Assembly (NCBI RefSeq): GCF_033110285.1
Contig: NZ_CP136995.1
Coordinates: forward strand, 1,860,001 to 1,924,000
DNA length: 64,000 nucleotides
Direction: 5' to 3'
Origin: Ottowia sp. SB7-C50
GTDB lineage: Bacteria > Pseudomonadota > Gammaproteobacteria > Burkholderiales > Burkholderiaceae_C
A program made the translations under genes and the position numbers. The notes under the pieces are model-generated. The model was not told the DNA's origin and did no database searches. It worked only from the letters and a program-made list of their open reading frames with translations. Below are positions 17,186 through 28,904 of the stretch, piece by piece (the stretch's first letter is position 1; the number at the start of each line of letters is the position of its first letter).

Positions 17186-18308
17186 CTATCGGCCGGCGAA
17201 GCGTCCGCGGCAGCCGCGGTCGACCCAGATCTGGCCGCGGCCGTCAAAGCCCCAGCTGCGGCCCTCGTGGCAGGCGTCGCTCGACATCTGCTCGGCCAGG
17301 TAGGGGCGGCCCCAGCGCGGGTCCCACGCGCAGGCGTTGTAGCGGCGTTCGACGCTTTCGCACACCACGCCACTGCCGCCTCCGCCGTAGCCATAGGCGC
17401 CGCCGGTCTGGGCGCCGCTCCAGCCCTGCGCGGGGGCAAACTCGCCGCGGCAGCCGTAGCGCACCCAGACGCGGCCGCGGTTGTCGCTGCCCCAGCTCTG
17501 GCCTTCGACGCACGCGGATTCGGACAGCTGGCGCACCAGCGTCAGGCGCGTGGCCACGTTGGCGCGGCATTCGCGCTGGCGGCCGTTGTCGCTTTCGCAG
17601 CGGATGGCGTTGCCGTCGCTGTAGCCATAGCCCGACGGCACGCCGGGGACGGCGCCCTGGCCCCAGCCCTGCGCGGGGGCAAAGTCGCCCCGGCAGCCGT
17701 AGCGCACCCAAACGCGGCCGCGGTTGTCGCTGCCCCAGCTCTGGCCCTCGACGCAGGGGGGATTCGGACAACTGGCGCACCAGCGTCAGGCGCGTGGCCA
17801 CGTTGGCGCGGCACTCGCGCTGGCGGCCTTCGTCGCTCTCGCAGCGCACGGCGTAGCCGTCGGCCTGCCCATAGGCCGGTGGCATGCCGGGCTGGGCGCC
17901 GTAGGCGTCCACGAATTCGGCGCGGCAGCCTGCCATGACCCACACCGATCCCGCGCCGCGGCTGCCCCAGGTCTGGCCCTGCACGCAGGCGCTGGACGAC
18001 AGCGTGCGGGCGATGGCCGGCGGGCCGCTGAACGGCGTGCGGCATTCGGCGAACGCGCCGTCGCGGCTTTCGCACACCACGGCCTGTCCGCCGTAGCCGG
18101 CGCCATAGCCCCCTGCCGGCGCGCCGTAGCCGCCCACGGGCGCCCCGCCGTACCCACCCACCGGCGCGCCGCCATACGCGGGGCCACCCCACGGCGCCTG
18201 ACCCAGTGGCTGGCCGATGGGCCGGTCGTACTGGGCGTGCCCGGTCAGCGGCGCCAGGCCCACGGCGGCCAGCGCCAGCGCGGCGGCCACGGTGCGAAAA
18301 CGATTCAT
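17186..18308 (-). CDS. Secreted DUF3011 protein with four Cys-containing repeats (frameshifted)
   Basis: About 373 aa after correction. A signal peptide (residues 1-25, ending GHA) is followed by a Gly/Tyr/Pro-rich linker (GGYGAPAGGYGAGYGG), then four DUF3011 units. Each has the pattern CES...R.C......L...LS...C..G..W......VWV..GCR. The two middle units are nearly identical, so they arose by recent duplication. Six G at 17756-17761 shift the frame between units 2 and 3; one base fewer restores it. The protein is exported and probably disulfide-bonded, and its function is unknown. It is followed leftward by the esterase gene and preceded by the hydratase-like lipoprotein gene, all on the same strand. 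Confidence 0.85.
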
Positions 18309-18428
18309 CTTGTTCTCCTGCAAATGGGGTCGGGATGCAGCCTCAACGCGCCGCGCCACCGCCGCGTTGTCGGGCGGCGCCGACGGCGCACGCGCGCCCT
18401 GCCCCGTGGCCAGTGGCGTGGGGCGTCG

Positions 18429-19334
18429 TCAGCGGAAGTTCACCGTCACCGGCTGCAGCCCGGCCACGCCGTCGTAATGCACGGTCGCCGTCAGGCCTGG
18501 CTTGGGCGGCAGCAGGGCCGAGAACGAACCCAGGCTGATGACCTGCCCCGGCCGCATGGCCAGCCCCTGGGCTTTCAGCGCCTGGGCCAGCCAGACCACG
18601 GCGTTCAGCGGGTGGCCCAGCACGTCGCTGCCCTTGCCGCCGCCCAGCGCCGCGCCCTGCGCGTCGACCAGGCGCACATTCATGTCGCGCAACTGGTCGG
18701 ACAGACGCGCCCGGCCCGCCGCGTCGGCCGGCACCGCCAGCGGCGCGCCGCGCACACCCAGCCGGGCGCCGACGTTGATGGCGCTGATGCCCGCGCCGTT
18801 GAGCTTGGGCGGGGTCTGCACCAGCAGGTCGGGCAGTTCGATGAACGGGATGATCTGGTCCACGCTGGCCAGCACCTCGGCGGGCGTCTTGGCGCTGTTG
18901 ATGGCGGCGTCTTTCACGCGCACCAGCAGGTCGGCCTCGTACAGCGGACGCGAGCCGAAGCTGGCGTCCAGCGTGGCGCCGCTGTGGAGCAGCATGTTGG
19001 CGTACAGCGCGCCCCACACCGGCTGGTCGGTATTGAAGCGCTTTTGCACCGCCGGGTTGGTCAGCCCCGCCTTGTAGCCCACCAGCGGCCCAGCCTGCGC
19101 CGCCAGCCGCTGCTGCAGCTTGCCGCGCGTGCACACGGCGTCGGCCATGGTCAGCTCGGCCGGCAGGTCGGTGGCGGGACGGCGCCCGTTGTAGTCGGCC
19201 ATCAGACGGTCGACGGCGCCATCGGCCAGGCAGCCCGGCGTGGGGGCGATGACCGGTGCGACGGTGGTGGCGCAGCCGGCCAGCAGGGCCACGGCGGCGC
19301 CCACGGCCAGGGTTTGTAGCGTGCGGGACTTCAT
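18429..19334 (-). CDS. Lipoprotein with 2-keto-4-pentenoate hydratase-like (MhpD/FAH) fold
   Basis: 301 aa. The signal sequence ends with a lipobox, LLAGC, with Cys21 as the lipidation site. The rest matches MhpD-type hydratases: VGYKAGLTNPAVQKRF, WGALYANMLLHSG, YEADLLVRV in the place of the metal-binding VEAEIAF, and GHPLNAVVWLAQAL. Hydratases of this kind act in the cytoplasm on catechol-pathway dienoates, so a lipid-anchored envelope form is unusual. Acidic residues in the metal site are kept as E/D, so activity is possible. ATG 19334 was chosen as the only start giving a signal peptide. It is divergent from the alcohol dehydrogenase at 19401. Confidence 0.82.
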   Translation of the reverse strand: MKSRTLQTLAVGAAVALLAGCATTVAPVIAPTPGCLADGAVDRLMADYNGRRPATDLPAELTMADAVCTRGKLQQRLAAQAGPLVGYKAGLTNPAVQKRFNTDQPVWGALYANMLLHSGATLDASFGSRPLYEADLLVRVKDAAINSAKTPAEVLASVDQIIPFIELPDLLVQTPPKLNGAGISAINVGARLGVRGAPLAVPADAAGRARLSDQLRDMNVRLVDAQGAALGGGKGSDVLGHPLNAVVWLAQALKAQGLAMRPGQVISLGSFSALLPPKPGLTATVHYDGVAGLQPVTVNFR

Positions 19335-19400
19335 GCGGCGATCTCCTCGGGGGTTTGATTGAATAATGAAGCCGCTGCATCGTACTTTGGAAAACATCGC

Positions 19401-20537
19401 ATGGCCCTCATCCAATACCTGACGCAAATCGAATTCGACTACGGCGCGCTGGCGCAGATCCAGGCGCATTGCCAGCGCGCCGGCATCACGCGCGCGCTGG
19501 TCGTCACCGACAAGGGCGTGCGCGCCGCCGGCGTGCTGCAGCCGGTGCTGGACGCGCTGGGCGACGTGGCCGTGGCGGTGTTCGACGACGTGCCGTCCAA
19601 CCCCACCGAAGCCGCCGTGCGCGGCGCGGCCGACGTGTACCGCACGCAGGACTGCGACGGCCTGGTCGCCGTCGGTGGCGGCAGCCCGATCGACTGCGCC
19701 AAGGGCGTGGCCATTGCCGCCACGCACCCCGGCCCGCTCAAGACCTACGCCACCATCGAAGGCGGCAGCCCGAAGATCACCGACGCCGCCGCGCCGCTGA
19801 TCGCCGTGCCCACCACCGCCGGCACTGGCAGCGAGGTGGCGCGCGGCGCCATCGTCATCGTCGACGACGGGCGCAAGCTGGGTTTTCACAGCTGGAGCCT
19901 GATGCCCAAGGCCGCCATCTGCGACCCGGCGCTGACGCTGGGCCTGCCGCCGCCGCTGACCGCCGCCACCGGCATGGACGCCATCGCGCACTGCATGGAA
20001 GTGTTCATGGCGCCGGCCTTCAACCCGCCGGCCGACGGCATCGCGCTGGAAGGCCTGCGGCGCGGCTGGGCGCACATCGAGCGCGCCACGCGCGATGGCA
20101 GCGACCGCGAGGCGCGCCTGAACATGATGGCCGCCAGCGTCCACGGCGCCATGGGCTTTCAGAAAGGGCTGGGCTGCGTGCACAGCTTGAGCCACAGCCT
20201 GGGCGGCGCCAACCCGCGGCTGCACCACGGCACGCTGAACGCGGTGTTTCTGCCGGCCGTGGTCCGCTTCAACGCCGGGGCTGAGAGCATTCAAAAAGAA
20301 GAGCGCCTGGCCCGCATGGCGCAAGCGATGGGGCTTGAAAAAGGCGCTGACGTGGCTCAGGCCGTGCACGACATGACCGCGCGCCTGGGCCTGCCCACCG
20401 GCCTGCGCGCCATGGGCGTGACGGAAGACCTGTTCGACGCCGTGATCGAGCACGCCCTGCTCGACCACTGCCACAAGACCAACCCGCGCATCGCCAGCGC
20501 GGAGGACTATCGGCGCATGCTGGCCGCGTCGATGTAA
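19401..20537 (+). CDS. Iron-containing alcohol dehydrogenase
   Basis: 378 aa, family III Fe-ADH. The NAD-binding loop is VGGGSPIDCAKG near residue 92, and PTTAGTGSEV lies near residue 137. Metal ligands lie in GMDAIAHCME, CVHSLSHSLGG and LHHGTLNAV. Members oxidise or reduce small alcohols and aldehydes; lactaldehyde, butanol, methanol and maleylacetate reductases share this fold, so the substrate is open. ATG 19401 is the first plausible start, and the family N-terminus begins there. It is monocistronic, between a divergent lipoprotein gene and a convergent patatin gene. Confidence 0.93.
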   Translation: MALIQYLTQIEFDYGALAQIQAHCQRAGITRALVVTDKGVRAAGVLQPVLDALGDVAVAVFDDVPSNPTEAAVRGAADVYRTQDCDGLVAVGGGSPIDCAKGVAIAATHPGPLKTYATIEGGSPKITDAAAPLIAVPTTAGTGSEVARGAIVIVDDGRKLGFHSWSLMPKAAICDPALTLGLPPPLTAATGMDAIAHCMEVFMAPAFNPPADGIALEGLRRGWAHIERATRDGSDREARLNMMAASVHGAMGFQKGLGCVHSLSHSLGGANPRLHHGTLNAVFLPAVVRFNAGAESIQKEERLARMAQAMGLEKGADVAQAVHDMTARLGLPTGLRAMGVTEDLFDAVIEHALLDHCHKTNPRIASAEDYRRMLAASM

Positions 20538-20561
20538 GCCCGGCAACAAGGCCGGCGCCGC

Positions 20562-21716
20562 TCACAGCGGCAGCAGCCGTGCCGGGTCTGGGCGCGACAG
20601 CCAGGCTTCGAATTCATCCGCCAGTTGGTTCGCGGCTTGCACCGCGATGGTCCAGGCGCGCACGCGCTCGGGGTGCGACAGGTGCTGGAAGTCGGTGCGG
20701 TCGGGCAGTTTGGCGCCAGGCAAGGTCTTGACCCAGTCGGGGTTGGGCGCCAGCAGCAGCATGCCGTCGAGGAAGGGCGTGGCGCGGTGGCGGCGGCGCA
20801 GCGGCTTGTCAAGCCAGCCAGGCACCACGGCTTGCTGGAAGTGCGGGTACAGCACCAGCCCGGGCGACGATGGTGTCACCTCAGGTTCTGACGCTTTTTC
20901 GGCTCCGGCGCTGATCTGGTGCGCGTGTGCAGCTATCGAATGTGAAGCAAGATAGTCCAGGTGCAGGTGGTAGTCGGTGATGCCGCCGTCCCAGTAGGCG
21001 CCGCGCGGTGCGCCCGGAATGTCGTGCACCGCCTTCAGCATGAAGGGGATCGAGCCGCTGGCCTGCAGCGCCGGGTAGAAGTTGTCCGCTGTCAGCGTGG
21101 CCCGGTGCGTGCGGTAGTCGCGCGTGCCAAAGGGCAGCGGCGGCAGCGCGCCGTCGTGCGGGGCCGAGAACACCACGCGCTCCAGCCAGGCGCCCATGGC
21201 GGCGCGGCTGGCCAGGTTGGTCATGCCCGCGCCCAGGTAACCGGCGGCGGTGCGCCAGCGCCCTTCGCGGCCCAGCAGGTGGCGCCCGCGCGTGGTCATC
21301 ACGTGCAGCCGGTAGCGCGGGTGCGACAGGATGTCCGGCACGTGGCCTTCGAACATGGCGCGCAGGTTGTCGGCAAAGGTGGCGCTGACCTGCTCGGGCG
21401 GCGGCAGCTTGCGCCCGGGCGGCGCCTTCATGTCGCCGTGGATGTAGCCGTGCTCCAGCGCCTCGAACCCGGCCACCGCATGCGGCATGCAGGCCGTGGC
21501 CATGCGCCAGGCGCCGATGCTGGCGCCCACCAGGTCCACCGGCTGCGCGCTTTGCGCCAGCCAGCGGCCGAAGATGAAGCGGTCCAGCGGCCCCAGCATC
21601 AAGCCCTTGGGCCCGCCGGCGGCGGCAGGAATCACGCCGATGTCCGACGGCGCCAGCCCGTGGCGCTCGATGTGGCGGCGCGCGGCCGGCCCGGCGTACA
21701 GCCGCAGTGCCTGCAT
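20562..21716 (-). CDS. Patatin-like phospholipase family protein
   Basis: 384 aa with the patatin Ser-Asp dyad. The oxyanion loop is AAAGGPKGLMLG, the nucleophile elbow GASIGAW holds Ser near residue 68, and DGGITDYH holds the Asp near residue 252. The family hydrolyses acyl chains from lipids. This long form (patatin plus about 100 C-terminal residues) is common in betaproteobacteria and uncharacterised. No signal peptide is seen. Residues about 257-272 (HSIAAHAHQISAGAEKA) are encoded by a degenerate family A repeat. The DsrE-family gene ends 8 bp upstream, so the two form an operon. Confidence 0.85.
   Translation of the reverse strand: MQALRLYAGPAARRHIERHGLAPSDIGVIPAAAGGPKGLMLGPLDRFIFGRWLAQSAQPVDLVGASIGAWRMATACMPHAVAGFEALEHGYIHGDMKAPPGRKLPPPEQVSATFADNLRAMFEGHVPDILSHPRYRLHVMTTRGRHLLGREGRWRTAAGYLGAGMTNLASRAAMGAWLERVVFSAPHDGALPPLPFGTRDYRTHRATLTADNFYPALQASGSIPFMLKAVHDIPGAPRGAYWDGGITDYHLHLDYLASHSIAAHAHQISAGAEKASEPEVTPSSPGLVLYPHFQQAVVPGWLDKPLRRRHRATPFLDGMLLLAPNPDWVKTLPGAKLPDRTDFQHLSHPERVRAWTIAVQAANQLADEFEAWLSRPDPARLLPL
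20902..20945 (-). repeat. Degenerate family A repeat inside the patatin gene
   Basis: In reverse orientation the head TTCGATAGCTGC is clear, but the stem is weak. It is read in frame. Confidence 0.5.
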
Positions 21717-21724
21717 GGGCGCCG

Positions 21725-22087
21725 TCAGAAGGTGATGACCTTGTCGGCGCGCAGCGTGGCGTCGGCCAGTTCGGCCAAGGTGCCGATGGTGACGCCGCCG
21801 ACCAGCGGCAGGTTCAGCAAGCCGCGATTGCCGGCGCAGGTCTTGCACAGGCGCACGGGCACGCCGTGGCCGATGAGTTGCTCCAGCATCTTCTGCAGCG
21901 TGTTGCCCGAGGCGTCCTGCTGGTCGGGCAGTGCCAGCACCGTGGCGTCGGACATCAGGAACACGTCGAGCGCGGGCGCCTCGCCCTCGCGCCCCGCCAA
22001 CGCCAGCGCCAGCGCCAGCCGCAGCGCGGACAGGCAACGCTCGCTGCCGTAGGGCGGTGCGTGGACGATGATGAGAATCTTCTGCAT
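21725..22087 (-). CDS. DsrE/DsrF-like sulfur relay family protein
   Basis: 120 aa with the DsrE fold (E. coli YchN type). It opens MQKILIIVHAPPYGSERC, with the loop APPYGSER typical of the family, and has VFLMSDATVLALP. Cys pairs stand in RLCKTCAGNRG, where DsrE-family members carry a sulfane-transferring Cys. Sulfur-relay activity is possible but unproven for the YchN group. The start ATG 22087 is the only good one. It is the first gene of a two-gene unit with the patatin-like gene. Confidence 0.85.
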   Translation of the reverse strand: MQKILIIVHAPPYGSERCLSALRLALALALAGREGEAPALDVFLMSDATVLALPDQQDASGNTLQKMLEQLIGHGVPVRLCKTCAGNRGLLNLPLVGGVTIGTLAELADATLRADKVITF

Positions 22088-22284
22088 GGTGACAAGCCTT
22101 CCAATTGCCAGTCCGCCGATCGTAGCGCGCCACGTGCGATGCATCTGGTCACGGTTTGTCGCGCTTTGGGTCGGAACCCCCCGGGGCATGAGGGGTTCAC
22201 ACCTTCATCGCCGCGTCACGAAGCCGTGGCATACCCGGTGTGCCGCCCCACTTGGGGCACCGCCCAGGATCAAAGGAGACAGCC

Positions 22285-22488
22285 GTGCATTCCTTGTTTT
22301 CAAAACTCACCCTGCGCTGGGTCGAAGTGGTGACCGGCGCCGCGCACGTCGACACCGCCTTGCGCGCCGCCATGCGCCAAGCCGATGCCCCCGCACCCGC
22401 CCAGCGGCGCCCGAAGGCGCCGCGCGCCAGACCGGCCGCGCGCAGCCGCCCACCTGCACGCAGCGCCGTGGCGCGGCCGGCTGCCTGA
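22285..22488 (+). CDS. Small basic hypothetical protein
   Basis: 67 aa from a GTG start preceded by a good AAAGGAGA ribosome site (22272-22279). The first half (SLFSKLTLRWVEVVTGAAHV) may form an amphipathic helix, and the second half is Ala/Pro/Arg-rich and basic (PKAPRARPAARSRPPARS). It is divergent from the DsrE gene and converges on tex. The ribosome site is the main support. The disordered tail could simply reflect GC-rich non-coding sequence. Confidence 0.45.
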   Translation: MHSLFSKLTLRWVEVVTGAAHVDTALRAAMRQADAPAPAQRRPKAPRARPAARSRPPARSAVARPAA

Positions 22489-22544
22489 ACCTGTCTGCTA
22501 CGAATAACGTAGCTTTCTGCGGCCGCTGGATCAGCGCCAGAGCG

Positions 22545-24962
<2,418 letters not shown>

Positions 24963-25131
24963 GGACTTTGCGGCGCCGTGCGGTGACCGGCGGCGCCCTT
25001 GAAAAAAGCGTCGGAGTTTGCCATACGGCGCGGGGGTCCGCCGGCGTCCACACACCCCTGCGTGACCGCGGCAAAAGCCGGGCGACGAGCCCGCCGCTTA
25101 CCCCGTCACGCCACGCGCCGCAGCGCGCCGG

Positions 25132-26043
25132 TCAGGACTGCGCCGTGCGCAAGGCCTTGCGCAGCTCCACGCCAATCTCGGGCCGCTCGGCAAACGGGTC
25201 GGGCGGATTCTGGATGTTGACGATGGCGTCGGTGCGCGACTTGACGTTGCCGAGCGCCCGGGGGTGGCTGAACACGTAGAACTGGTCCTGCTCGATGGCG
25301 TCGAACACCTTGCGCGCGACGTCGGCGGCGGTCACCTTGCCGCTGCCGGTGGCCTTGTCCGTCATGGCCTGCTGGATGCGCTGGCTGGCCGTCAGTTCGG
25401 CCGCCGGCATGTCGGCCGGGCGGTTGCGCTCGCTGTTGTGGATGCCGGTGGCCACGAAGTACGGGCACAGCACGCTGGCGCTGATCTGGTCGGTGACGAG
25501 TTTCAGGTCCTGGTACAGCGATTCGGTCAGCGCCACCACGGCGTGCTTGCTGACGTTGTAGATGCCCATGTTGGGCGGCGTCAGCAGCCCGGCCATGCTG
25601 GCGGTGTTGACGATGTGGCCCTGGTACGCCGGGTCGAGGCGCGCGGCGTCCAGCATCATCGGCGTGAAGCTGCGCACGCCGTTGACGACGCCCCACAGGT
25701 TGACACCCAGCACCCATTCCCAGTCCTTGACGCTGTTTTCCCAGATCAGGCCGCCAGCGCCGACGCCCGCGTTGTTGAAGATGAAATGCGGCGCGCCGAA
25801 GGCGGCTTTCACCTCGTCGGCCAGCCGGTCCATGTCTTCGGGCTTGCTGACGTCCACGCGGCGCGCCAGCGTGCGTGCGCCGGCCGCGCGAATCTCGGCG
25901 TCGGCCGCGTCCAGCGCGTCCTGCTGGATGTCGACCAGCACCACGTTCATGCCGCGCTGCGCGGCAATGCGCGCGCACTCCAGCCCGAAGCCCGAGCCGG
26001 CGCCGGTCAGCACGGCGGTCTTGTCTTTGAAATTGTCGATCAC
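25132..26043 (-). CDS. SDR family NAD(P)-dependent oxidoreductase
   Basis: A 303-aa classical SDR. The cofactor loop is TGAGSGFG at residues 14-21, NNAG lies near residue 91, the active-site Ser in NTASMAG near residue 146, and YNVSK near residue 162. Asp in VDIQQ after the second beta strand suggests NAD preference. The start is GTG at 26041-26043, supported by AGGAG at 26051-26055. It is the last gene of the leftward lipid block. It probably oxidises a hydroxyacyl or alcohol intermediate, but the substrate is unknown. Confidence 0.9.
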   Translation of the reverse strand: MIDNFKDKTAVLTGAGSGFGLECARIAAQRGMNVVLVDIQQDALDAADAEIRAAGARTLARRVDVSKPEDMDRLADEVKAAFGAPHFIFNNAGVGAGGLIWENSVKDWEWVLGVNLWGVVNGVRSFTPMMLDAARLDPAYQGHIVNTASMAGLLTPPNMGIYNVSKHAVVALTESLYQDLKLVTDQISASVLCPYFVATGIHNSERNRPADMPAAELTASQRIQQAMTDKATGSGKVTAADVARKVFDAIEQDQFYVFSHPRALGNVKSRTDAIVNIQNPPDPFAERPEIGVELRKALRTAQS

Positions 26044-26081
26044 TGGTACATCTCCTGAATGTGGATTCGTTGAAACAGCCG

Positions 26082-26200
26082 AACAGCCGGACGCAGAGGA
26101 CGCAAAGGATTCGCAAAGGACGCAAAAGGAAAACCAAATTTTTGGCTGTTCTTTTGCGTCCTCTGCGTAACTTCTGCGTCCTCTGCGTCCGGCTGTCCTT
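26082..26200. repeat. Family B 120-bp palindromic repeat, copy 2
   Basis: This is the most complete copy. ACAGCCGGACGCAGAGGACG at the left end is mirrored by GTCCTCTGCGTCCGGCTGT at the right end, with inner GGACGCAAAAG and CTTTTGCGTCC and an A/T-rich centre. It fills the gap between the SDR and the AidB-like gene. Confidence 0.88.
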
Positions 26201-26204
26201 TTTC

Positions 26205-27863
26205 TTAAACCGGCATCGCGCGCGCCACGATGGCGTCCACGTCGGTCCCCGCGCCCAGCGTGCCGAACACGTCGTGCCGCTGGGCGATGCGTGAATCGCA
26301 GAACGCGCCGAACACCGCCGACGGCGCCGTCTGCGCCAGCAGCGCCGCCTGCACGATCAGCGCCACATCGCGCGCCAGCGTGCGCGCCGTGGTCTCGCTG
26401 GCGTGGGCGTCGATCAGCGTGGGCAGGGCGTCGATGGCGCGGTCCAGGGCGGCGTGCTGGCCGCGCGCGGGCGCCAGCTCGTGCGCCAGCGCGCCAGCCA
26501 CATCGCCTTTGCGCAGTGCGCGCAACAGGTCCAGCGCCATGATGTTGCCGGCGCCTTCCCAGATGCTGTTGACCGGCATCTCGCGGTAGATGCGCGCGGG
26601 AATGCCCTCGCCGCCTTCTTCCACGTAGCCGTTGCCGCCCAGGCATTCCATGGCTTCCTGCGCGAAGGCGCTGCCGCGCTTGCAGATCCAGAACTTGGCA
26701 ATGGGCGTGAGCACGCGGGCCAGCAGGCGTTCGTGCTCGTCGCCCGCCCGATCAAATGCGCGCGCCAGCCGCATCGACAAAGCGGTGGCCGCTTCGCTTT
26801 CGAGAGCAAGGTCGGCCAGCACGTTCTTCATCAGCGGCTGCTCGACCAGGCGCTTGCCAAACGCCTGCCGCTGGCCAGTGTGGTGCAGCGCAATCGACAG
26901 CGCCTGCCGCATCAACCCGCTGGTGCCCAGGGCGCAGTCCAGCCGCGTCATGGTGCCCATCGACAGAATCTGCGGCACGCCACGGCCCGGTTCGCCCACC
27001 AGCCAGGCGACGGTGTTGTCAAACTCCACCTCGCTGCTGGCGTTGGCCTGGTTGCCCAGCTTGTCTTTCAGGCGCTGGATGCGCAGCGTGTTGCGCGTGC
27101 CATCCGGCAACACGCGCGGCAGAAAGAAGCACGACAGCCCGCCCTCGCCCAGCCCCTCCACATAGGCCAGCACCAGGAAGGCATCGCACATCGGTGCCGA
27201 GAAGAACCACTTGTGGCCGGTGAGCCGATAGCGCTCGCCCCATTCGTCGCGCCCGTCGTGTACCGCGCGCGTGGTGTTGGCGCGCACGTCGGAGCCGCCC
27301 TGCTTCTCCGTCATGCCCATGCCCATGGTCACGCCGGCCTTGTCGCGCCAGACTTTCAGCTGCGGGTCGTAAGCGCGGGCCTCCAGCCTGGGCGCCCAGT
27401 CGCAGTGAATGGCGGGGTTGTCACGCAGCGCGGGCGTGACCGCGTAGGTCATCGAGATCGGGCACAGAATCGACGGCTCGGCCTCGGTGAACAGCATGAA
27501 GCCCGCCGCGCGCTTGACGTGCGCGTGGCCGCTGGCCTGCTCGTCCGCCGCATACGGCGTGCCGTGCAGCCCCGCCTCTGCGGCGGCGGTCATCAGCGCG
27601 TGGTAGCTGGGGTGAAACTCCACCTCGTCGATGCGATGCCCAAAGCGGTCGTGGCTTCTGAGTTGCGGCGTGAACACATTGGCCAGCCGCGCGTGGCGCT
27701 GCGTCTCGGCGCTGCCGGCCAGCGCGCCCAGCGCCTGCAGCGGCGCCGTGTCCAGGCCCGGCGCGTTGAAGCGGATCGCGTCCTGCAGCGCGCGGTTGCC
27801 GCTGAACAGGTTCACGTCGGCCAGCGGCGCGGGCTGGTTGAAGACCTCGTGCGTGGCAGACAT
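26205..27863 (-). CDS. AidB-like acyl-CoA dehydrogenase
   Basis: 552 aa, in the AidB/isovaleryl-CoA dehydrogenase-like branch. Diagnostic stretches are MGMTEKQGGSDVRANTT (flavin loop), GHKWFFSAPMCDAFLV, LGTSGLMRQALSIALHH and CLGGNGYVEEGG near residue 410. In E. coli AidB is induced by alkylating agents, binds DNA and has weak dehydrogenase activity; homologues set among lipid genes may act on an acyl-CoA. It is 12 bp downstream of the MDR reductase gene, so they are cotranscribed. Confidence 0.92.
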   Translation of the reverse strand: MSATHEVFNQPAPLADVNLFSGNRALQDAIRFNAPGLDTAPLQALGALAGSAETQRHARLANVFTPQLRSHDRFGHRIDEVEFHPSYHALMTAAAEAGLHGTPYAADEQASGHAHVKRAAGFMLFTEAEPSILCPISMTYAVTPALRDNPAIHCDWAPRLEARAYDPQLKVWRDKAGVTMGMGMTEKQGGSDVRANTTRAVHDGRDEWGERYRLTGHKWFFSAPMCDAFLVLAYVEGLGEGGLSCFFLPRVLPDGTRNTLRIQRLKDKLGNQANASSEVEFDNTVAWLVGEPGRGVPQILSMGTMTRLDCALGTSGLMRQALSIALHHTGQRQAFGKRLVEQPLMKNVLADLALESEAATALSMRLARAFDRAGDEHERLLARVLTPIAKFWICKRGSAFAQEAMECLGGNGYVEEGGEGIPARIYREMPVNSIWEGAGNIMALDLLRALRKGDVAGALAHELAPARGQHAALDRAIDALPTLIDAHASETTARTLARDVALIVQAALLAQTAPSAVFGAFCDSRIAQRHDVFGTLGAGTDVDAIVARAMPV

Positions 27864-27875
27864 GGCGCCGCTCCT

Positions 27876-28892
27876 TCAGATCAGCTTGACCAGCTGCTTG
27901 CCGAAGTTCTTGCCCTTGAGCAGGCCCAGGAAGGCCTCGGGCGCGCTGTCGATGCCCTGCGCGATCGTTTCGCGCGGCTTGAGTTTGCCGGTGGCCACCA
28001 GCGTGCCCAGTTCCTTCAGCGCCTCGGGCCACACGTCCATGTGCTCACTGACGATGAAGCCCTGGATCAGCAGGCGGTTGACCAAAATGAGCGCCGGGTT
28101 CTGCATGGGCAGCGGCTGGCCATCGTAGCCGGCGATCATGCCGCACAGGGCAATGCGCGCGAAGGCGTTGGTGCGCAGCAGCACCGCGTCCAGGATGTAG
28201 CCGCCGACGTTCTCGAAATAGCCGTCGATGCCGTTCGGGCACGCGTCCTTGAGCGCCTTGCTCATGGTCTTGACATCAGGGTGCTGGCGGTAGTCGATGC
28301 ATTCGTCGAAATGCAGTTCCTCGACGGCGTACTTGCACTTTTCGGGGCCGCCGGCAATGCCGACCACGCGGCAGCCACGCGCCTTGGCCAGCGCGGCAAA
28401 GGCGCTGCCCACGGCGCCGGTGGCGGCGCTCACGACCACCGTGGCGCCTTCCTTTGGCGCAATGATCTTCACCAGGCCGTACCACGCCGTCACACCCGGC
28501 ATGCCAACGGCGCCCAGGTAGAACGACAGCGGCACGTGCGTGGTGTCGACCTTGCGCAGCATGCCCGGCGCGTTGCCGTCGACCACGCTGTATTCCTGCC
28601 AGCCGCCCATGCCGACCACCTTGTCGCCCGCAGCGAACTTGGGGTGCTTGCTGTCGACCACCTCGCCCACCGTGCCGCCGATCATCACTTCGCCCAGCGG
28701 CTGGCTGGCGGCGTAGCTCTTGCTGTCGTTCATGCGGCCGCGCATGTAGGGGTCAAGGCTGAGGTAATGGTGGCGCACCAGCACTTCGCCGTCTTTCAGC
28801 GACGGCGTGTCGGTGGTGACCAGCTTGAAGTTGCTGGCGGTGGCTTCACCCTGGGGGCGGTTGTCTAGCAGGATCTGGCGGTTTTGCGGCAT
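27876..28892 (-). CDS. Zinc-less MDR family NADP-dependent oxidoreductase (CurA/LTB4DH-like)
   Basis: 338 aa. It opens MPQNRQILLDNRPQGEATAS and has the GroES-like LSLDPYMRGRMND near residue 50 and the nucleotide-binding VVSAATGAVGSAFAALAK near residue 155. The structural zinc Cys residues of classical ADHs are missing. The family reduces enones, curcumin and prostaglandin-type double bonds with NADPH. Start ATG 28892 was chosen over one 24 codons upstream, which would extend through a family A repeat. It shares a transcript with the AidB-like gene. Confidence 0.92.
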   Translation of the reverse strand: MPQNRQILLDNRPQGEATASNFKLVTTDTPSLKDGEVLVRHHYLSLDPYMRGRMNDSKSYAASQPLGEVMIGGTVGEVVDSKHPKFAAGDKVVGMGGWQEYSVVDGNAPGMLRKVDTTHVPLSFYLGAVGMPGVTAWYGLVKIIAPKEGATVVVSAATGAVGSAFAALAKARGCRVVGIAGGPEKCKYAVEELHFDECIDYRQHPDVKTMSKALKDACPNGIDGYFENVGGYILDAVLLRTNAFARIALCGMIAGYDGQPLPMQNPALILVNRLLIQGFIVSEHMDVWPEALKELGTLVATGKLKPRETIAQGIDSAPEAFLGLLKGKNFGKQLVKLI

Positions 28893-28904
28893 GGGTAACT
28901 CCTT

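Noticed and set aside
20275..20345. A family A repeat inside the alcohol dehydrogenase gene
   Set aside because: Fragments such as GCGCAAGCG occur, but there is no head and no paired arms.
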